Source of the DNA: Microvirga guangxiensis
GTDB lineage: Bacteria; Pseudomonadota; Alphaproteobacteria; Rhizobiales; Beijerinckiaceae
Length of the DNA: 64,000 nt
Direction of reading: 5' to 3'
Assembly: GCF_900102135.1 (NCBI RefSeq)
Contig: NZ_FMVJ01000013.1
Coordinates: forward strand, 62,001-126,000
In this document: positions 17,384 through 26,477 of the stretch, piece by piece
Layout: the number at the start of each line of letters is the position of its first letter
Numbering within the stretch: position 1 is the stretch's first letter
Notes under the pieces: model-generated
Told to the model about the DNA's origin: nothing
Databases searched by the model: none
What the model saw: the letters and a program-made list of their open reading frames with translations, nothing else
Translations under genes and position numbers: made by a program

Positions 17384-18309
17384 CAGCGGTCCCTCATGAG
17401 GCGCAGTTGGACAAGGGAGATCACGAGAAGGATCATGAACAGGACGACGGTCTGCGCAGCGGCATATCCCATTTCATAGGAGCTGAAGGCCGTCTGGTAG
17501 ATCATCAGGACCAGGGGCTTGGTGGAGTTGAGGGGACCGCCGGGATCGTTTGTGTTGATGTTGTAGACTTGGTCGAAGATGCGCAGGAAGCCGATGGACG
17601 AGAACACCACCAAGAAGACCAGGGTGGGCTTCAGCAGCGGGAGCGTGATCCGGCGCAGGATCGCTCCTTCCGACAGGCCGTCGATGCGGGCAGCTTCGTA
17701 GTAGGTGACCGGGATAGCGCGCAGGCCCGCGAGGAAAATGATGACCTGGAAACCGAGACCGGCCCACACGGCGGGGGCGAGCACCGCCGGCAGCGCCTGC
17801 GAGGTCGAGCGCAGGAAAGGCTGCTGCGGGATGCCGAAGCTCGCGAGGACATCGTTGATCACCCCAATGGGAACCGGCTGGTAGAACCAGCGCCAAACCC
17901 AGGCCATCGCTGCGGCTGTGGTCAGGAACGGCAGGAAATACAGCGCGCGGATGAACGAGTGCATGAACCGCACCCGATCAAGGTAATAGGCCACCACGAA
18001 GGAGATCAGCAGACTGATCGGCGTACCGAGAATCAGGTACATGAAGGTGTTGCGGAACACCTGCCAGAACAGCGGATCGTTGAACAGTCTTTGGTAATTC
18101 TCGAACCCGACGAAGGAGGCGGGCTTGGTGAGCGTCCAGTCCGTGACCGAGAGGTAGAAGGCCTGAAAGGTCGGCCAGAAGCGGATGATGACGTAGAAGA
18201 GAAGAGGAGCCGCGAGGAAGCCCCACGCCCATATCACCTGTTTCTGGCCAAGGCTTATCCTCGACCAGAGGCCGCCTGGGGCGGCCTCTTGCTGTGCAGT
18301 TGCGGACAT
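17383..18309 (-). CDS. Sugar ABC transporter permease, MalF/UgpA type
   Basis: 308 residues with six membrane helices. The EAA loop is EAARIDGLSEGAILRRITLP. The N-terminal segment (WAWGFLAAPLLFYVIIRFWP) is typical of the MalF/UgpA subunit. It is the first permease gene of the operon, starting 25 bases after the stop of the solute-binding gene, with the partner permease overlapping downstream. Confidence 0.9.
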   Translation of the reverse strand: MSATAQQEAAPGGLWSRISLGQKQVIWAWGFLAAPLLFYVIIRFWPTFQAFYLSVTDWTLTKPASFVGFENYQRLFNDPLFWQVFRNTFMYLILGTPISLLISFVVAYYLDRVRFMHSFIRALYFLPFLTTAAAMAWVWRWFYQPVPIGVINDVLASFGIPQQPFLRSTSQALPAVLAPAVWAGLGFQVIIFLAGLRAIPVTYYEAARIDGLSEGAILRRITLPLLKPTLVFLVVFSSIGFLRIFDQVYNINTNDPGGPLNSTKPLVLMIYQTAFSSYEMGYAAAQTVVLFMILLVISLVQLRLMRDR

Positions 18310-18334
18310 ACGCTTCTTCCTAGCGGAGATTGCC

Positions 18335-19588
18335 TTAGCGCTTGGCGCGATCGAGGATCGCCTGCTCGGCTTCCGCCGCCTTCGCGAGCGAGGTCTTGGG
18401 GTCCTCGCCGTTGATCAGCACTCGGTTGACCATGTCGATGGCGATCTGCCGCTGGGCCAGCTCATCTTTGAACGGTGTCGTGTGAGCATACTCCAGACCC
18501 TTGAGGAACGGGCCGTAGATCGGGTTTGCAACATTCTCGGGTGTCAGGGCCGAGGCGCGCCGCGCCGGCAACTCGCCGACAACCTCCAGCCAGATCTTCA
18601 TGGCCTCTGGCGAGGACACGTAGGCCAGGAACTTCTCAGCGGCGGCAAGCTTCTCGCCCTCGGCTTTCGTCGTGATCGCGTTGGCGAAGTAGCTCGCAAA
18701 GGTGCTGCGCACACCCTGGGCATTGGCGGGGAGCTCGGTTACGCCCCACTCGAAGGCCTTGATCGAGTTGAAGGAGCCCAGGCGGAACGTGCCGTCGATG
18801 GTCATCGCAGCGAGGCCGGCACGGAAGGCGGCTTGCCCTTCATCCATGAAGCCGACCTGGCCGACTTTCTGCTTCTTCTGAAGGTCCGTGTAGAACGTGA
18901 GCGCCTTCAGTCCGGCTTCGTCGTTATAAGCAACTTTGGAATCGCCGTCCGTGTAGGGAGCGCCGCCGAACTGACGGACCAGGACTTCGCGCCACCAATG
19001 CTGATCCTGTCCACCCATATCGAGAGTGATCCCCGCGGAAACAATGTTGCCGCCGCCATCGCGCTTGGTCGTCTTCTCGGCTGCGGCGACGAGTTCGTCG
19101 AGGGTCTTAGGCGGGTTGTTGGGGTCGAGGCCCGCATCCTTGAAGGCCTTCTTGTTGTAGAACAGCGCGAGGGATCGCACCGCTGTTGGCAGGCCGTAAT
19201 AATCGTTGCCGCGCTTCATGGCGCTTACAATCGGGAAGAAGTCGCGCTCGATGTCCGCCGCTGGGAATGCTTCCGCGCGCAGTGGACGGATCATCTTGCC
19301 GCCAATGAAATTGTCGAGCCAGCCATAATAGAGCTGCACCACGTCCGGGCCCTGGCCGGCAAGAATCGCGGCGGCGACTTTCGTCTGGTAGTCGGCATAG
19401 GGGAAGGTGGTCTGCTTGACCTTGATGTCAGGGTTGGCTTCCTGGAACTTCGCGATCAGCTGGTTCATCGCCTTGACGCGCGTGTCAAAGACATACTGCC
19501 AGTATTCGATCTCGACGGCCTTCGCTCCGGTGGTGGCGAGTGTGGCGACGCCCAAGGCGACGCTCGCGAGCAACTGACGAAAACGCAT
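18335..19588 (-). CDS. Extracellular solute-binding protein, family 1 (sugar type)
   Basis: 417 residues from the ATG at 19588, chosen because CGGAGAGGG lies just upstream and it puts a Sec signal peptide at the N-terminus (QLLASVALGVATLATTGAKA). The mature part begins VEIEYWQYVFDTRVKAMNQL, typical of CUT1 binding proteins. It captures the substrate in the periplasm for the two permeases encoded next. First gene of the minus-strand operon. The family usually handles oligosaccharides, glycerol-phosphate derivatives or glycosides; the ligand here is unknown. Confidence 0.9.
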   Translation of the reverse strand: MRFRQLLASVALGVATLATTGAKAVEIEYWQYVFDTRVKAMNQLIAKFQEANPDIKVKQTTFPYADYQTKVAAAILAGQGPDVVQLYYGWLDNFIGGKMIRPLRAEAFPAADIERDFFPIVSAMKRGNDYYGLPTAVRSLALFYNKKAFKDAGLDPNNPPKTLDELVAAAEKTTKRDGGGNIVSAGITLDMGGQDQHWWREVLVRQFGGAPYTDGDSKVAYNDEAGLKALTFYTDLQKKQKVGQVGFMDEGQAAFRAGLAAMTIDGTFRLGSFNSIKAFEWGVTELPANAQGVRSTFASYFANAITTKAEGEKLAAAEKFLAYVSSPEAMKIWLEVVGELPARRASALTPENVANPIYGPFLKGLEYAHTTPFKDELAQRQIAIDMVNRVLINGEDPKTSLAKAAEAEQAILDRAKR

Positions 19589-19688
19589 ATCCCTCTCCGT
19601 TTTTTCTGGCGCGAGGCGCCGACATCTCTCCGGTGACGGCCTTCTGAAGGACCGCTCCGTGGCCAAGGCTCACCCAGAGTCCAGGAAC

Positions 19689-19717
19689 TGTCAATAAGAT
19701 AATCCACTTGAGTTATT
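19689..19717. promoter_or_regulatory. Candidate promoter and operator between the divergent arms
   Basis: On the minus strand a perfect -35 box TTGACA (19694-19689) points towards the binding-protein gene, although the -10 is weak. Overlapping it, 19693-19717 has AATAA and TTATT as inverted ends around an AT-rich core, the kind of site ROK repressors use. Assigning it to the adjacent ROK protein is inference. Confidence 0.35.
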
Positions 19718-19756
19718 CGTGGCCTCGGTTCATCGTCAGCGTTGTGGAGTTTGGAG

Positions 19757-21010
19757 ATGTCGAAGAGACCAAAGGCTGGAATCCAGTCGACGATCGGCAG
19801 CAATCCGGAGCGGAATCGCTCTCACAACCGGCGCGTGGTGCTGGATGTCGTCCGCCAGTTCGGACCGGTCGGTCGGATGGAAATCTCCCGGCATGCACAT
19901 CTGAGCACGCAGGCCGTCTCGAACATCGTCGAGGAGCTTGTCGCCGATGGATTGCTGATCAGGGGAGAGAGGCTCAGGGCAGGTCGTGGCCTGCCGCCGA
20001 TCCAATTCGCCGTCAATCCTGAGGGCGGCATGACGGCCGGAGTCGAGATCGCTGCCGATCACATTTCTACGCTGCTGGTCGATATTGGTGGTCGGGTCCG
20101 TGCGCAGCGCACCCTTTCCATTCCGCGAAATGACCCTGAGGCCGTGCTTCCCGCCATCAAGACAGAGATTACAGCGGCTCAGGCGCAGTTGAAGTCCCCG
20201 GCGCCGCAGCTCTTGGGAGTCGGTGTGGTGATGCCAGGGCCTTTCAACGTCGAGGGCATGACCTCCGTCGGACCGACAACTCTGTCGGGATGGCTGGACT
20301 TCGACGCGTCCGCCGAGTTGGGCCACATGCTGGGCGCTCCGATTGCCCTCGAAAACGATGCTACGGCAGCGGCCGTAGGAGAGCGTCTCTACGGGGCAGC
20401 CAAGGCGTTTAAGAACTTTTGCCTGATCTATTTCGGGCGGGGCCTTGGACTCGGCATCATGATTGACGGCCGTCCTTACCGCGGAGCCAACGGCAATGCG
20501 GGCGAAATAGGGCATGTGCTGGTGGAAAAAGGCGGGCGCCTCTGCTCATGCGGGCAGCATGGCTGCCTCGAGGCTTACGCCTCGCTTCAAGCTCTCACCG
20601 AGAGACTGGCGGCGGCTGGAATCCGCCGGGTCGATTACGCGCATCTGGAGCGGCTGCACCACGAGAAGCATCCCGTCGTCGAGACGTGGATCCAGGAGGC
20701 GGCCGGCTATCTGGCACCCCAGATCGCCATGCTCGAAAATCTCTTCGATCCCGAGGCCGTCGTGATCGGCGGCGCTCTTCCGCCAAGTCTCCTGGACGAT
20801 CTTACTCGAACCATGCAGCCGCTCCCTCTCTCTGTCGCGAGCCGAAGGAACCGGAGCGAGGCGCGCCTGATCGGCGGGAAGACAGGGCGACTGACGGCTG
20901 CCCTGGGTGCTGCCGCCCTGCCGCTTCTGGAAACGATGACGCCCCGTCTTGATACCGCGCACGCCGCTCACCGGGAGCAACCCGCAGAGGAGGTTTCTCT
21001 TGCTGGGTGA
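19757..21010 (+). CDS. ROK-family transcriptional regulator
   Basis: 417 residues from the ATG at 19757. A winged helix-turn-helix occupies about residues 20-75 (GRMEISRHAHLSTQAVSNIV). A ROK sugar-kinase-like domain follows, with GVGVVMPGPFNVEG, ENDATAAAVGE and the zinc site GEIGH...CSCGQHGCLEAYAS. It is divergent from the transporter operon and first in an operon with the deacetylase and exporter genes, so it probably represses both arms until a sugar ligand binds. The gene's 3' end overlaps the deacetylase start by 11 bases. Confidence 0.85.
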   Translation: MSKRPKAGIQSTIGSNPERNRSHNRRVVLDVVRQFGPVGRMEISRHAHLSTQAVSNIVEELVADGLLIRGERLRAGRGLPPIQFAVNPEGGMTAGVEIAADHISTLLVDIGGRVRAQRTLSIPRNDPEAVLPAIKTEITAAQAQLKSPAPQLLGVGVVMPGPFNVEGMTSVGPTTLSGWLDFDASAELGHMLGAPIALENDATAAAVGERLYGAAKAFKNFCLIYFGRGLGLGIMIDGRPYRGANGNAGEIGHVLVEKGGRLCSCGQHGCLEAYASLQALTERLAAAGIRRVDYAHLERLHHEKHPVVETWIQEAAGYLAPQIAMLENLFDPEAVVIGGALPPSLLDDLTRTMQPLPLSVASRRNRSEARLIGGKTGRLTAALGAAALPLLETMTPRLDTAHAAHREQPAEEVSLAG

Positions 21011-23396
21011 CCATGACCGTCTTGCCCGCGCCGTCCATCAGCCGGCGCCGGTTCGTCTGCATCGGGCCCTAAGCCGGTTAAGATCCACGCTGACCGTGAT
21101 GAACATTGGTGCGCATCCGGACGACGAGATCAACGGCCTGCTAGCAGCTCTGCGTTTTGCTTACGGCATCCGGACCGTAGTGGCCTGCTCGACGCGGGGC
21201 GAAGGTGGGCAGAACGCGCTCGGGCCGGAGCGGGGCGGCGCGCTCGGCGCTTTGCGAACGGCCGAGATGGAGGAGGCCGCACGCCGCATCGATGCCGATG
21301 TGGCATGGCTCGGTCATGGTCCGGGCGATCCGATTCACGATTTCGGCTTCTCCAAGAACGGTGACGACACTCTCCGGCGATGGGGCGAGGAACGGATCGT
21401 CGAACGGCTTGTCCGGTGCTATCGCCAATATCGGCCCGACATCGTGATTCCAACATTCCTGGACGTGCCGGGCCAGCACGGCCACCATCGCGCGATGACC
21501 CGCGCCGCCGAAAAGGCACTGAATCTGGCGGCCGATCCCGCAGCCTTTCCGGAACACGCGGAATTGGGCCTCGCGCCGTGGCAGGTGTCCAAATTCTATC
21601 TGCCTGCATGGTCCGGGGCGGGCTACGCCTATGACGACGAAGTGCCGCCGCCGCCTGCAACCTTAGACATCCAGATTGTTGGCGGCGATGCCGTTACCGG
21701 ATTGGCCTATAAGCAACTCGGCGAGTGGTCCCGTGCTGCGCATGCCTCACAGGGCATGGGCGAGTGGCGCGACGATCCCATCGATCAGTGGAGCCTTCAT
21801 CTGAAGCGGCATGCCGGCGCTTCGCCGGACCTGGAGCGCGACATCCGCGATCACCTGCCTGGGGGGCTTCGCGATCTCGCGGAAACGCCGGGCCTGACGG
21901 AAAAGGCAAGTGCTGCCCTGCATGAAGCACAGGAATGCATTGATGCAGCCGTCGCGGCGTTTCCCGATCGCAGGCTCATCAGCGCTTCGCTCTCTCACGC
22001 GGCGCGGTTGATTGAGGGCGCACGGAAGGGCATGGATCGGCCCGTCATCGACCAATTAGGGCATCGTCTCAACCGCAAGCTTCGCGAGATCGATGTTACA
22101 CTTTTCGAAGCGAACGCGAACGCCGCAAGGGCGGTATTCCACGGAGCGGGATATCCGGGAGCGCAGGTCGAGCTGAAGGTCTCCATCGATGCGCCCAGCC
22201 TTGCGAACCTCTCGGTCGAGCCTCGGCTTCCCGAAGGGGTCGAAGTCAAGGAAGTTTTCCGCGAACCGAGATGCGTTCGCTATGACGTCGCAATTCCGGA
22301 GAAGGCTTCTTATACGGGACATTACCCGCCAGCGTTCGATCCCATGGGCGGCAATGGCGAGGCCGGTCTTTGTGTGAGCGGTGATCTCGACGGCCGCAGG
22401 ATCGAGATCGATCTCGATCCCGAGACATCCCTTATGATCGGCCCGCAACAATCCCTGTCGCTCGATCCGGCTTTCGCGATCATGAGGGTCTATGCACCGG
22501 CGTCCAGCATCCGTGTCCAAGTCACGGGCGCAGCGCCCACAGACTGGCAGGCGCCGAAAGGCTGGAGCGTTCGGCGCCAAGACAGTGATTGGGTCATTGA
22601 TCCTCCGCAGCAAGAGAGGGCCGGTGTTTCAACTCTCGTTCCGATCCTCGATGGCAGACCGGCAAGTTCCGTGCGAACCATCGCCTATCCGCACATCCAG
22701 CCGGTTCCGTTCGTTGCGCCGGCGGAGCTAAAAATTCTGACGCTCGATGTCGCTCTGCCGAAAGGCGCCCGAGTCGGATATGTCGGTGGCGGCAGCGACA
22801 ATGTCGGGATGCATATGCGTCGCCTCGGGCTCGATGTGACGGATCTCGCGGAGGGGGATCTGAAAACCGGATCCCTTGCCGATTTCACCACCATCGTCAT
22901 CGGCATCTTTGCCTTCGGGCTCAGGCGCGACCTGCAAGACGGGAACGGCCGGTTGCATCGGTTCGTGGAGGAGGGCGGGCATTTGGTGACGCTCTACCAT
23001 CGTCCGACGGATGGCTGGAACCCGGACCGGACGCCGCCACGCCGACTCGTCATCGGCTCGCCGTCGCTGCGCTGGCGTGTGACCGATCCTTCCGCTCCAG
23101 TGACGGTTCTGAAACCGGATCATCCGTTATTGACCTCTCCGAACAGGATCAACGCGAGCGATTGGGAGGGCTGGGACAAGGAGAGAGGACTCTATTTCGC
23201 AGCCGACTACGATCCCGCCTATGAAGAGCTTCTGTCACTCAATGATCCGGGTGAGAGCCCGCTCAATGGTTCGCTGATTTCAGCCCGCGTCGGGCGCGGG
23301 CGGCATACCCATTCTGCGCTCGTTCTGCACCATCAACTGGACAAGCTCATTCCCGGTGCCTTCCGCCTCTTGGCTAATCTCGTTCAGCCCGCCTGA
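21000..23396 (+). CDS. Large PIG-L (LmbE-like) family deacetylase
   Basis: 798 residues from a TTG at 21000, chosen because AGAGGAGG lies six bases upstream and the ATG choices are either far inside the ROK gene or at the catalytic motif. The PIG-L domain spans about residues 30-270. It shows the metal motif GAHPDDE and the second metal ligand motif PGQHGHHRAM, so the zinc site looks complete. No signal peptide: cytoplasmic. The remaining 500 residues include a beta-rich middle and a C-terminal glutamine-amidotransferase/ThuA-like part (ARVGYVGGGSDNVGMHMRRL). PIG-L enzymes remove N-acyl groups from amino sugars; here the substrate is probably the compound imported by the divergent ABC system. 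Confidence 0.85.
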   Translation: MLGDHDRLARAVHQPAPVRLHRALSRLRSTLTVMNIGAHPDDEINGLLAALRFAYGIRTVVACSTRGEGGQNALGPERGGALGALRTAEMEEAARRIDADVAWLGHGPGDPIHDFGFSKNGDDTLRRWGEERIVERLVRCYRQYRPDIVIPTFLDVPGQHGHHRAMTRAAEKALNLAADPAAFPEHAELGLAPWQVSKFYLPAWSGAGYAYDDEVPPPPATLDIQIVGGDAVTGLAYKQLGEWSRAAHASQGMGEWRDDPIDQWSLHLKRHAGASPDLERDIRDHLPGGLRDLAETPGLTEKASAALHEAQECIDAAVAAFPDRRLISASLSHAARLIEGARKGMDRPVIDQLGHRLNRKLREIDVTLFEANANAARAVFHGAGYPGAQVELKVSIDAPSLANLSVEPRLPEGVEVKEVFREPRCVRYDVAIPEKASYTGHYPPAFDPMGGNGEAGLCVSGDLDGRRIEIDLDPETSLMIGPQQSLSLDPAFAIMRVYAPASSIRVQVTGAAPTDWQAPKGWSVRRQDSDWVIDPPQQERAGVSTLVPILDGRPASSVRTIAYPHIQPVPFVAPAELKILTLDVALPKGARVGYVGGGSDNVGMHMRRLGLDVTDLAEGDLKTGSLADFTTIVIGIFAFGLRRDLQDGNGRLHRFVEEGGHLVTLYHRPTDGWNPDRTPPRRLVIGSPSLRWRVTDPSAPVTVLKPDHPLLTSPNRINASDWEGWDKERGLYFAADYDPAYEELLSLNDPGESPLNGSLISARVGRGRHTHSALVLHHQLDKLIPGAFRLLANLVQPA

Positions 23397-23402
23397 GAAC
23401 CC

Positions 23403-24302
23403 ATGGAGCTAGAACCAGACAGAAGATCGGGCGCGCCTCATGTCCCTTTATGGATCAGCGCAGGATGGCTATTGCTTGACATGGCGCTGGTCACGGCCAT
23501 GCAGATCCTTGTCAAGGCCGAGGGCGAGACTTATGCGGCGGTCCAGTTGGTCTTTCTGCGATCGCTCGTCGGTTTCATCTCGGTGGCGCCGCTGGTGTGG
23601 CGCCACCGCCGGAAGCTGACGCACCTGACGAACATTCGCGGTCACCTTGCCCGTGTCGCTTTCAACTCCGCAGCCCTGACACTCAATTTCGCAGCCTTCG
23701 CGGCTCTGCCCCTAGCTCTCGTCACCGCCATCGGCTTCACGCGCCCGATCATGCTGCTGGTGATGGCGGCGATCATGCTGGGGGAGAGCGTGAGCCGGAT
23801 ACGCTATGTTTTCACGATGCTCGGCTTTATTGGCGTCATCATCATGGTGCAGCCTGATGCGATTCCGTGGAATGTGGGACTGCTCGCCGCTTTCGGATCC
23901 GTGTTCTTCGGCTCCCTTGCCGTCGTGCAGACGAGACGGCTTGCGGACGAAAACACGGTCGTCCTGATGCTCTTCTACACGGTCGGCCTAACGTTCCTGA
24001 CCTTGATCCCTGCGGTCGTCGTCTGGGAGCCGATCCCATGGAGCGCGGCACCGAACATCATCCTCATCGGCGTCCTGGCGCAGGTCGGACAATATTGCTG
24101 GCTGCAGGCCTATCAGAAGCAGGAAGCGCGTCTCCTTGCGCCGATCGGATACATGTCGATCCTCTTTTCGGGATTTGCGGGCTGGCTCTACTTCGTCGAA
24201 ATCCCGTCTCTGTCCCTCTGCATCGGCGCCGCCATCGTGGTTCTGACCACGGTGCTGGCTGCGCCTACTGAGCGATGGATAAAAAGCAGAAGCAGAGTGT
24301 AA
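23403..24302 (+). CDS. EamA/DMT-family transporter
   Basis: 299 residues with ten predicted membrane helices in two EamA repeats (first around LVFLRSLVGFISVAPLVW, second around VVLMLFYTVGLTFLTLIPAV). It starts six bases after the deacetylase stop, so it is the third gene of the ROK operon. Members export or import small metabolites such as amino acids. In this setting it may discharge a by-product, for example an amino acid released by the lyase. That role is inference. Confidence 0.85.
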   Translation: MELEPDRRSGAPHVPLWISAGWLLLDMALVTAMQILVKAEGETYAAVQLVFLRSLVGFISVAPLVWRHRRKLTHLTNIRGHLARVAFNSAALTLNFAAFAALPLALVTAIGFTRPIMLLVMAAIMLGESVSRIRYVFTMLGFIGVIIMVQPDAIPWNVGLLAAFGSVFFGSLAVVQTRRLADENTVVLMLFYTVGLTFLTLIPAVVVWEPIPWSAAPNIILIGVLAQVGQYCWLQAYQKQEARLLAPIGYMSILFSGFAGWLYFVEIPSLSLCIGAAIVVLTTVLAAPTERWIKSRSRV

Positions 24303-24476
24303 GCGCAGCCAAGACTGAGCTTGGCTATACTCCCGCACGAATTGGATACCCGAGCCGTCGTTCTGGCCCGTGCTCTTATTCAGAGCGACGGAACAAAAGA
24401 TCTAAAGATCGGCTGCCAAGGAACTTGAAGGGGCGTTGACCGGTTTCCTGAGCTTACTCCAGGAGGAGGATCTTTC

Positions 24477-24632
24477 ATGTTCCTACGTGTTGATAAGCTT
24501 CAGGTCGATCTGCCTGCGCCCAAGCGCCAAGGCGTCTGCGTCCGGTTCTGGCACGAGGCCGGCGAAAGCGGAGCTTCTGACATCGTGGGACAAGCTGACC
24601 TCCATACGGCCACGCCCAAAGGCTCAGTTTGA
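24477..24632 (+). pseudogene. N-terminal remnant of manganese catalase
   Basis: A strong ribosome binding site (AGGAGGAGG) precedes an ATG whose first residues, MFLRVDKLQVDLPAPK, are the well-known start of non-haem manganese catalases. After about 18 residues the resemblance stops, and the frame ends after 51 codons inside a type III repeat. No manganese-binding helices remain. It is a truncated relic with its translation start still intact. Confidence 0.6.
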
Positions 24633-24650
24633 CCCAGAGCCGACTCTAGC
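24587..24650. repeat. Dispersed intergenic repeat, type III, copy 1
   Basis: CAAGCTGAC, GGCTCAG.TTGACC and GAGC.GACT align with 47231-47291. A looser match is at 50700-50752. It truncates the manganese catalase remnant. Confidence 0.5.
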
Positions 24651-24731
24651 TGGTGGAATGTTCTGCCAGGTACGCAACACAATCTTGCAGGCGGGCTCGT
24701 GCACTGAGCGCGAGCCCGCGCTCACCAACTG

Positions 24732-25502
24732 TTACGTCCGGGTTATGGAAACACCACCGTCGGCGACGAAGGCACTTCCCGTAACGAAGCTCGAGGCGTC
24801 GGACGCCAGGAACAGGACCGCCTTCGCGATTTCCGCCGGGCTCGCGAGCCGCTTGAGGGCATGCAAGCCCTCGACGAAGGTACGGACTTCCGGAGGCGAT
24901 CCCGGCGCATTGACGATGTTGGACGGTGTATCGGTCCCGCCCGGCAAGATCGCGTTCACGCGAACGCCCTGGGCGCCAAATTCGGTCGCTAGAACCTGGG
25001 TCAACCCGATCAGACCCGCTTTGCTCGCGGCATAGGCGGCCATTCCAGGCATTCCAGCCGAGTAGCCGACAAAGGTCGACGTAAAGATCAAGGAGCCGCC
25101 GCCCCGGTCTAACATCGCGGGCACTTGGTACTTGGCACCAAGAAACGCGCTCGTCAGGTTAGTCTCGAGCGTAGCGCGCCATCCATCCACCGAAAGGCCC
25201 GAGACGGCTCCGGTCTCGCCTACGACACCAGCGTTATTGAAGGCTATGTCGAGACCGCCGAACCGCTCGACCGCAGTTCTGACAAGTGCCTCAGCGAGTG
25301 CTTCGTCCCTTACGTCACCGGCAATTGCGACGGCAGTACCTCCGGCTTCCCTGATCTCCGCAACCAGCGCTTCGAGTTCATCGGATCGGCGTGCCGTAAC
25401 GAGCACGTTCGCTCCTTCCTGCGCAAAGATTTTGGCCGTTGCATATCCAATGCCGGAGCTGGCCCCGGTCACGATGGCCGTCTTGTTCATGAGCGTCGTC
25501 AC
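24732..25502 (-). CDS. SDR-family oxidoreductase
   Basis: About 256 residues from a GTG at 25502, which has AGGAAGGA about ten bases upstream; the ATG at 25490 is the alternative and lies too far from that site. Classical short-chain dehydrogenase: coenzyme motif TGASSGIG, NNAG motif, catalytic Ser in IFTSTFVG and YAASK with the catalytic Tyr and Lys. The C-terminal half contains GVRVNAILPGGTDTP. Monocistronic. The substrate is unknown. Confidence 0.85.
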   Translation of the reverse strand: MTTLMNKTAIVTGASSGIGYATAKIFAQEGANVLVTARRSDELEALVAEIREAGGTAVAIAGDVRDEALAEALVRTAVERFGGLDIAFNNAGVVGETGAVSGLSVDGWRATLETNLTSAFLGAKYQVPAMLDRGGGSLIFTSTFVGYSAGMPGMAAYAASKAGLIGLTQVLATEFGAQGVRVNAILPGGTDTPSNIVNAPGSPPEVRTFVEGLHALKRLASPAEIAKAVLFLASDASSFVTGSAFVADGGVSITRT

Positions 25503-25895
25503 TGATGGAAATCCTTCCTCTTTGAGCCCAATGCCCATGGCCGATTTCCCAGATTGGATCGTCAGCGACGACCCGTTTCCTGCGCCCGATTCCTGTGATG
25601 AAGTCGTCCATCGCTCTCAGGGGAGCGATCCAGACAAAGACTGTTCTAGTCTATGCTGCCACCTCCCAAAGCAGTTCGGCTGTCGAGGCTGCCGACCTGA
25701 CGGACGCGGTTGCGTTTCACCAGGGAGTTCAGCCAGGCCGAGACATGTGTCACGAACCGCGTGAGAGCCGGATCGTCAGCCGAGGATAATGGCTCAGAGG
25801 ACATTCCGAGAGCGCGGAAACTCAGTTCCCGACCCGAAGCAGCTTTCCAATCATGGCCCCACGGACGGCCGCAACGAGTGGAGAGCCAACGCTCG

Positions 25896-26477
25896 CTACG
25901 CTGTGCGCTCGCTGGAAGGAGCGGCGTGCCGCTCCCCAGTCAGGGCGGCCATCACTGTCGTTACGAGTTCATCGACGTCATGCGTCCCATTCAGACGAAG
26001 GACAGGGACAGTTTGGTCCGAAAGCCAGGCTTCATGCCGAACACGATTGCGCCCCGAGAATGCAGGATCGTCATACTGTGATGCCCACTGGCGGAATGCG
26101 ACATGTATCTCGTGCATATCACCACCTGACTCTATCCGGTCCTGGTAGCGTTCTCTCTCGCGCGCCAGCAACCGTTCCATTCGGACAGGCGTCGGTGTGT
26201 CGACGAACACGATGAGATCGACATCATCGATAAGCGCGTCCCCCCAACCATCGAAGGAGCCTGTCAGAACCCACCCGTCGTTTCCTTGTTCTTGACGGAT
26301 GAGGCCGACACGCTCTTCAGGAGGGCGCTTCGTGGTGAAAGGAGGGTCTGTCGGCATCCAATAGAAGTCATCGACATCCAAATGCCGGACGGCAAGCCGA
26401 TGCGCCAGCATCCGGCCCAATGTCGTCACGCCTGCGCAAGAAGCCCCGGTGACGTATATGCGGGAGTCAGGTTTCAT
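25896..26477 (-). CDS. Adenylate kinase-like P-loop protein with atypical Walker A
   Basis: 193 residues. The N-terminal loop reads VTGASCAGVTTLGRMLAHRL: the glycine loop and Thr-Thr are kept but the usual Walker Lys is Val. Related small kinases of this group often carry GASGSGTTTL, so lack of Lys is a family trait rather than damage. Further motifs are HLDVDDFYWMPTDPPFTTKR and WVLTGSFDGWGD. It is probably a nucleotide-dependent phosphotransferase of unknown substrate. It stands alone on the minus strand. Confidence 0.75.
   Translation of the reverse strand: MKPDSRIYVTGASCAGVTTLGRMLAHRLAVRHLDVDDFYWMPTDPPFTTKRPPEERVGLIRQEQGNDGWVLTGSFDGWGDALIDDVDLIVFVDTPTPVRMERLLARERERYQDRIESGGDMHEIHVAFRQWASQYDDPAFSGRNRVRHEAWLSDQTVPVLRLNGTHDVDELVTTVMAALTGERHAAPSSERTA

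Noticed and set aside
17344..18414. A 356-codon plus-strand open frame
   Set aside because: Antisense to the MalF-type permease, with the charged, low-complexity look of a shadow frame.
18482..19636. A 384-codon plus-strand open frame
   Set aside because: Exactly antisense to the sugar-binding protein gene; no ribosome binding site or domain.
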